The position numbers and the translations under genes were made by a program. Positions 14,382 through 17,522 of a DNA stretch of 17,522 bases are shown piece after piece. The stretch's first letter is position 1. Each line of letters opens with the position of its first letter. The notes under the pieces were generated by a model, which was given only the letters and a program-made list of their open reading frames with translations, made no database searches and was not told the origin of the DNA. The DNA comes from an uncultured Bacilli bacterium (lineage in GTDB: Bacteria > Bacillota_I > Bacilli_A > RF39 > UBA660), in contig CANQHY010000013.1 in NCBI GenBank assembly GCA_947623975.1, positions 1-17,522 of the forward strand, read 5' to 3'.

Positions 14382-14412
14382 ATTATAGGTTAGTATAGTT
14401 ATGTGCTGTCAA
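14382..14412 (-). promoter_or_regulatory. Promoter of the GT-C-like gene
   Basis: On the minus strand a perfect TTGACA (14407-14412) precedes a perfect TATAAT (14382-14387). The 19-base spacer is longer than ideal, so activity may be weak or regulated. Confidence 0.5.
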
Positions 14413-14454
14413 GAGTATTTATATTTATTTAATATTTCTTGTTTGTAATTTGCT

Positions 14455-14460
14455 TATAAT
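14455..14460 (+). promoter_or_regulatory. Probable -10 of the YgjV-family gene
   Basis: TATAAT lies 27 bases before the ATG at 14488 with TTTGC just upstream. No clear -35 is seen at 17 bases. AGGTGG (14474-14479) is the ribosome binding site. Confidence 0.4.
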
Positions 14461-14487
14461 ATATAATTGTCTAGGTGGTAAATTTTT

Positions 14488-15003
14488 ATGTATGTAGTTG
14501 CACAATTTTTTGGCCTTATGGCAATAACGCTTTGGATATTAAGCGTTCAAAATAAAAAGCAGGTAAAGATATTAGAGGTTCAACTTTTGTCAAATGTCTT
14601 TTTTTGCTTGCAATACTTGTTTTTAAATGCTTATACAGCGGCAGTTTTATATGTTGTTGCCATTTTCCGTAGTTATATATTCTATATAAACCGAAAAAAA
14701 TACAATCATATTTCTATTTGGTGGCTAATATTCTTTTTAGTGTTAGTTGTGGTGTCTTTTCTTGTAACTTATGAAGATTGGTATTCTATCTTGCCGACAC
14801 TTGTAATAGGTTTATGTACCGTTGCAACGTATTTAGAAAATCCTAAATATATAAGAGGTTTATTTCTAATAATTCCAATATTCGAAACCTGGTATAACTT
14901 AATTATAGGGGCTTATATATCAATAATTGGTTCTGTATTTGAATTTTTCTCAGGTATTGTTTCTATGTTGAGATACTCTAATAAAAAAAGTAAACTGTCT
15001 TAA
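14488..15003 (+). CDS. YgjV-family inner membrane protein
   Basis: This 171-aa protein has about six membrane helices and matches the YgjV family (PF10688). QFFGLMAITLWILSVQNKKQ at the start, LLSNVFFCLQYLFLNAYTAA, then VVAIFRSYIFY and ICTVATYLENPKYIRG-type segments occur in the family's order. The length is right and no piece is missing. The biochemical role of YgjV is unknown; it is predicted to be an integral cytoplasmic-membrane protein, possibly a transporter. The start has AGGTGG 8 bases upstream. A strong terminator follows directly, so it is a single-gene unit separate from the copper operon. Confidence 0.8.
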   Translation: MYVVAQFFGLMAITLWILSVQNKKQVKILEVQLLSNVFFCLQYLFLNAYTAAVLYVVAIFRSYIFYINRKKYNHISIWWLIFFLVLVVVSFLVTYEDWYSILPTLVIGLCTVATYLENPKYIRGLFLIIPIFETWYNLIIGAYISIIGSVFEFFSGIVSMLRYSNKKSKLS

Positions 15004-15021
15004 TCAGGTTTATTAATAAAC

Positions 15022-15064
15022 AAAGAATTATAAAAACATTTGTGTTTAAATAATTCTTTTTTTA
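15022..15064 (+). terminator. Rho-independent terminator after the YgjV-family gene
   Basis: AAAGAATTAT (15022-15031) pairs with ATAATTCTTT, and an inner AAACA/TGTTT stem continues after a 2-base internal loop, closing on TTTG (15039-15042). A run of seven T follows the C at 15056, overlapping the outer arm. It ends just before the -35 of the copper promoter. Confidence 0.75.
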
Positions 15065-15067
15065 TAA

Positions 15068-15096
15068 TTGACTATACCCCGTAGGGGTAGTATACT
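15068..15096 (+). promoter_or_regulatory. Copper operon promoter with CsoR operator in the spacer
   Basis: TTGACT (15068-15073) and TATACT (15091-15096) are separated by exactly 17 bases. The spacer holds TACCCC-GTA-GGGGTA (15075-15089), the dyad typical of CsoR operators, and the symmetry extends to ACTA/TAGT. CsoR bound here would cover both promoter elements and block RNA polymerase; Cu(I) would release it. This is the only GC-rich dyad in the surroundings. Confidence 0.9.
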
Positions 15097-15112
15097 TTTG
15101 CTGGTGGTAGTT

Positions 15113-15421
15113 GTGGAAGAAAAGTTTAATGGTTACGAAAAAGATATTAAGATAAAAAATAGAACCAATGATGAGAAGAAATATCTAGATACTAGACTCA
15201 AGATTATTGAAGGTCAAATCAAAGGAATTAGGAATATGATTGATAGTGATAGGTATTGCAGTGATGTTTTGATACAGATTTCGGCAGTTAGCAATTCTTT
15301 AAAAAGTTTAGGTGGGGAAATTTTGAAAAATCATCTTTCAACTTGTGTAGTTGATGAAATAAAAAATAACAACTTAGATATTATCGATGAGGTAATGGAA
15401 CTTATCAAAAAGTTAGCTTAA
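15113..15421 (+). CDS. csoR: Copper-sensing transcriptional repressor CsoR
   Basis: This is a CsoR/RcnR-family protein of about 102 aa: an all-helical tetramer that binds operator DNA when apo and lets go on metal binding. The N-terminal helix has RLKIIEGQIKGIRNMI, the family signature. The ligands C49, H74 and C78 have exactly the C-x24-H-x3-C spacing of Cu(I)-type CsoR (C36, H61, C65 in M. tuberculosis), which argues against the Ni/Co, sulfide or formaldehyde branches. The frame is open back to a TTG at 15068, but that TTG is the -35 element. Transcription should begin near 15103, so the start is most likely GTG 15113, with GGTGG at 15103-15107 as a short ribosome binding site; GTG 15104 is a poor alternative. 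It is the first gene of the operon, 16 bases before the ATPase. Confidence 0.9.
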   Translation: MEEKFNGYEKDIKIKNRTNDEKKYLDTRLKIIEGQIKGIRNMIDSDRYCSDVLIQISAVSNSLKSLGGEILKNHLSTCVVDEIKNNNLDIIDEVMELIKKLA

Positions 15422-15437
15422 TTGTGATGGAGATAAT

Positions 15438-17522
15438 ATGAAAAAAATAATTTTGAAAATAGGTGGTATGAGTTGTAGTGCCTGTTCAGTTGGATTAGAA
15501 AAATATCTTAACAAACAGAAAAAAATTAAAAGTGCAAGTGTTAATTTAGTACTCGCTCAAGCTTTAATTGAATACGATGACGATTTGTCATTAGAAGAAA
15601 TTGAAAAATTTGTCCATAATGCTGGCTTCGAAAGTTTAGGGGTATATGATAGTAGATCAGAAGATAAAAAAAATAGCAATAAAAATAACAAAATTAAACT
15701 TATATTTTTCTTTATTCTTTCAATAGTTATCCTCTATATTTCAATGGCACATATGTTTGGGATTCCACAAATTTCTTTTTTGGATATTAATAAATACCCT
15801 AAAAATTATGCTGTTACATTGTTTCTTTTAGTTATTCCTTTTTTGTTATATGGAATTGATATATTTAAAAGTGGTGTTAAAAATTTTTTACACAAAACTC
15901 CTAATATGGATACTTTAGTTTTTCTTGGCGTTTTTTCGAGTTTCTTATATAGTGTTTTTAGTATGATTATGATTCTTCTTGATATACAAACTAATACTTA
16001 CATAGAAAGTTTATATTTTGAGTCTTGTGCCATTATTATATTTTTTATAAAATTTGGCCGTTTTATTGATAATAATAGTAAAGAAAAAACTAAAGACGCT
16101 ATAAAAGAACTTGTACAAATAACTCCTACTTTTGCTTTATTAAAAATGAACAATTGCGAAAAGGAAATTACCATTGATGAAATTGAAAAAGGTAACATTT
16201 TAATATGTAAGCCTGGAATGAAAATTGCATCTGACGGAGTGATAACGGAAGGTAGTACGCACCTTGATGAAGCTTTTATAACTGGAGAATCAATGCCAAG
16301 CAAAAAAAGTGTTGGTGATAAAGTCGTAGCTGGAAGTATTAATTTGGAGGGCTACATTGAATATAAAGCTGAAAAAATAGGAAAAAATTCTACTATTTCA
16401 GAAATTGTTAGATTGGTAGTCGAGGCTACAAATACAAAACCTCCAATACAAAATTTAGCCGATAAAGTGTGTGGTTATTTTGTACCTGCTATCATAATTA
16501 TTGCAGTATTTACTTTCATAAGCTATTTACTATTGGGCAATTCTTTCGGTGTAGCAATATCCGTATTTTGTACTATTTTAGTGGTTGCTTGTCCTTGTGC
16601 ATTGGGACTTGCGACGCCACTTGCCATTGTAGTTAGCGAAGGATTGTGTGCTAAGAATGGTATTTTGGTAAAAAATAGCAAAACATTGGAAAAGGCTCAT
16701 ACGATAGACACAATTGTCTTTGATAAAACGGGAACCTTAACTTATGGAAACTTGAAAATCAGTAAGATTTTTAATTATAGTAACTATACTGATTCCGAAT
16801 TGATAAAAATTGTAGCAAGTATAGAACAAAAATCTACTCATCCGATTGGAGCAGCTTTTGTTAACAGGATACAAGAGCTTAAAATACCATTTTACGATGC
16901 TTCTGATTTTAAAAATATTTCAGGTATAGGACTGGAAGCAAAAATCAAAAATAAAATATATCATGTTGGAAATAATAAGTTGTTTGAAATATTAAATATT
17001 GAAAATAAATACCTTAAAGACGAGGAAAATTTGATTAGTTTAGGAAACAGCATAGTTTATGTAATTGAAAAAAATACAGTAATTGGTCTTATTGGGGTTA
17101 AGGATATTGTAAGAGATGATGCGAAGAAGACAGTTAAAATGCTAAAAAGTCTTGGTAAGAATGTTATTATGTTGACAGGTGATAATGAAAAAACAGCTAA
17201 GTTGATTGGAAAGCAGCTTGAGATTGATCATATTATTGCTAATGTTTTACCGCAAGATAAAACAAGTGAAATAAAAAGATTGATTGATGAAGGGCACAAT
17301 GTTATGATGGTAGGGGATGGAATTAATGATGCACCTAGTCTTGCTAAAAGTAATATTGGGGTTAGCATAAATAGTGGAACTGATATAGCTATGGATTCTG
17401 CTGATGTAATTTTAACTGGTGATAATTTAGAAAAAATTCCAATGCTTATTTCGATAAGCAAAAGAACAATTATCAATATTAAAGAAAATTTGTTTTGGGC
17501 ATTCTTCTATAATGCCTGTATG
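15438..17522 (+). CDS. copA: Copper-exporting P-type ATPase CopA (3' end beyond window)
   Basis: The frame is open for 695 codons from ATG 15438 and is cut by the window end. An N-terminal heavy-metal-associated domain has MSCSAC (11-16), the MxCxxC copper site. Then come transmembrane helices from about residue 90, the actuator TGES (282-285), the channel motif CPC (385-387) that defines Cu+-type P1B ATPases, the phosphorylation site DKTGT (D429), the nucleotide-binding HP (468-469) and GDGIND (626-631). It pumps Cu(I) out of the cytoplasm using ATP. Only the last membrane helices should be missing, so the full protein would be about 740 aa with a single metal-binding domain. GGAGA lies 4 bases before the ATG. 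It is expressed with CsoR from the copper-responsive promoter. No CopZ chaperone gene lies between them. Confidence 0.93.
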   Translation, partial: MKKIILKIGGMSCSACSVGLEKYLNKQKKIKSASVNLVLAQALIEYDDDLSLEEIEKFVHNAGFESLGVYDSRSEDKKNSNKNNKIKLIFFFILSIVILYISMAHMFGIPQISFLDINKYPKNYAVTLFLLVIPFLLYGIDIFKSGVKNFLHKTPNMDTLVFLGVFSSFLYSVFSMIMILLDIQTNTYIESLYFESCAIIIFFIKFGRFIDNNSKEKTKDAIKELVQITPTFALLKMNNCEKEITIDEIEKGNILICKPGMKIASDGVITEGSTHLDEAFITGESMPSKKSVGDKVVAGSINLEGYIEYKAEKIGKNSTISEIVRLVVEATNTKPPIQNLADKVCGYFVPAIIIIAVFTFISYLLLGNSFGVAISVFCTILVVACPCALGLATPLAIVVSEGLCAKNGILVKNSKTLEKAHTIDTIVFDKTGTLTYGNLKISKIFNYSNYTDSELIKIVASIEQKSTHPIGAAFVNRIQELKIPFYDASDFKNISGIGLEAKIKNKIYHVGNNKLFEILNIENKYLKDEENLISLGNSIVYVIEKNTVIGLIGVKDIVRDDAKKTVKMLKSLGKNVIMLTGDNEKTAKLIGKQLEIDHIIANVLPQDKTSEIKRLIDEGHNVMMVGDGINDAPSLAKSNIGVSINSGTDIAMDSADVILTGDNLEKIPMLISISKRTIINIKENLFWAFFYNACM

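Noticed and set aside
15998..16303. Minus-strand frame opposite copA
   Set aside because: The plus strand encodes conserved CopA actuator motifs throughout; the minus frame is a shadow.
17228..17476. Minus-strand frame opposite the CopA GDGIND region
   Set aside because: Shadow of the conserved P-type ATPase sequence.
1..17522. CRISPR array, tRNA or rRNA genes, insertion sequences, attachment-site repeats
   Set aside because: No spaced direct repeats, tRNA cloverleaf, rRNA-like sequence, transposase motifs or long direct/inverted flanking repeats were found on reading both strands by eye.

Overview
The window is strongly AT-rich and uses the standard code. Every Trp is TGG. Of the 15 stops I can assign, 13 are TAA, 2 are TAG and none is TGA. 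Together with the PolC-type (not DnaE-type) polymerase homologue, a CsoR/CopA copper operon and a YgjV-family protein, this points to a low-GC Bacillota or Mycoplasmatota-related bacterium, probably host-associated. That placement is inference; nothing here fixes the species.

Region 1 (1-1404) holds the last codons of an upstream gene and its terminator. It then carries a self-contained unit: an extended -10 promoter next to a 9-bp inverted repeat, a 348-aa protein with a C-terminal helix-turn-helix, and a hairpin terminator.

Region 2 (1418-9265) is the centre of interest: seven tightly packed same-strand genes behind one recognisable promoter. They encode (1) a protein with two copies of a ~62-aa helical repeat and a NusG-like KOW domain, (2) a DnaB-like RecA-core protein broken by a -1 frameshift, (3) a reduced PolC-like DNA polymerase that keeps its catalytic aspartates but has lost the exonuclease, the PHP metal ligands and the C-terminal domains, (4) an unknown protein with a weak DUF4160-like segment, (5) a second DnaB-like RecA-core paralogue, (6) a metallo-beta-lactamase/beta-CASP hydrolase of the RNase J type, and (7) a PD-(D/E)XK nuclease-like protein. 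The set looks like replication and elongation proteins stripped down and re-used beside two nucleases. I propose it as a candidate undescribed system, possibly phage defence, an accessory polymerase complex, or a domesticated replicon. The function is inference only.

Region 3 (9266-12876) holds a 356-bp gap with a possible relic of an XRE regulator, a SAM-dependent methyltransferase with its terminator, a minus-strand HdeD-like membrane protein fused to a permuted NlpC/P60-type domain, and an HD-domain hydrolase split by another -1 frameshift. Both frameshifts lie at A5 runs, and one extra A would restore each frame.

Region 4 (12878-17522) holds a large multi-pass membrane protein (GT-C-like) divergent from a YgjV-family protein. 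A strong terminator follows, then a textbook copper-homeostasis operon: a promoter whose spacer contains the CsoR operator, CsoR with its Cys-His-Cys Cu(I) site, and a copper-exporting P-type ATPase cut off by the window edge.
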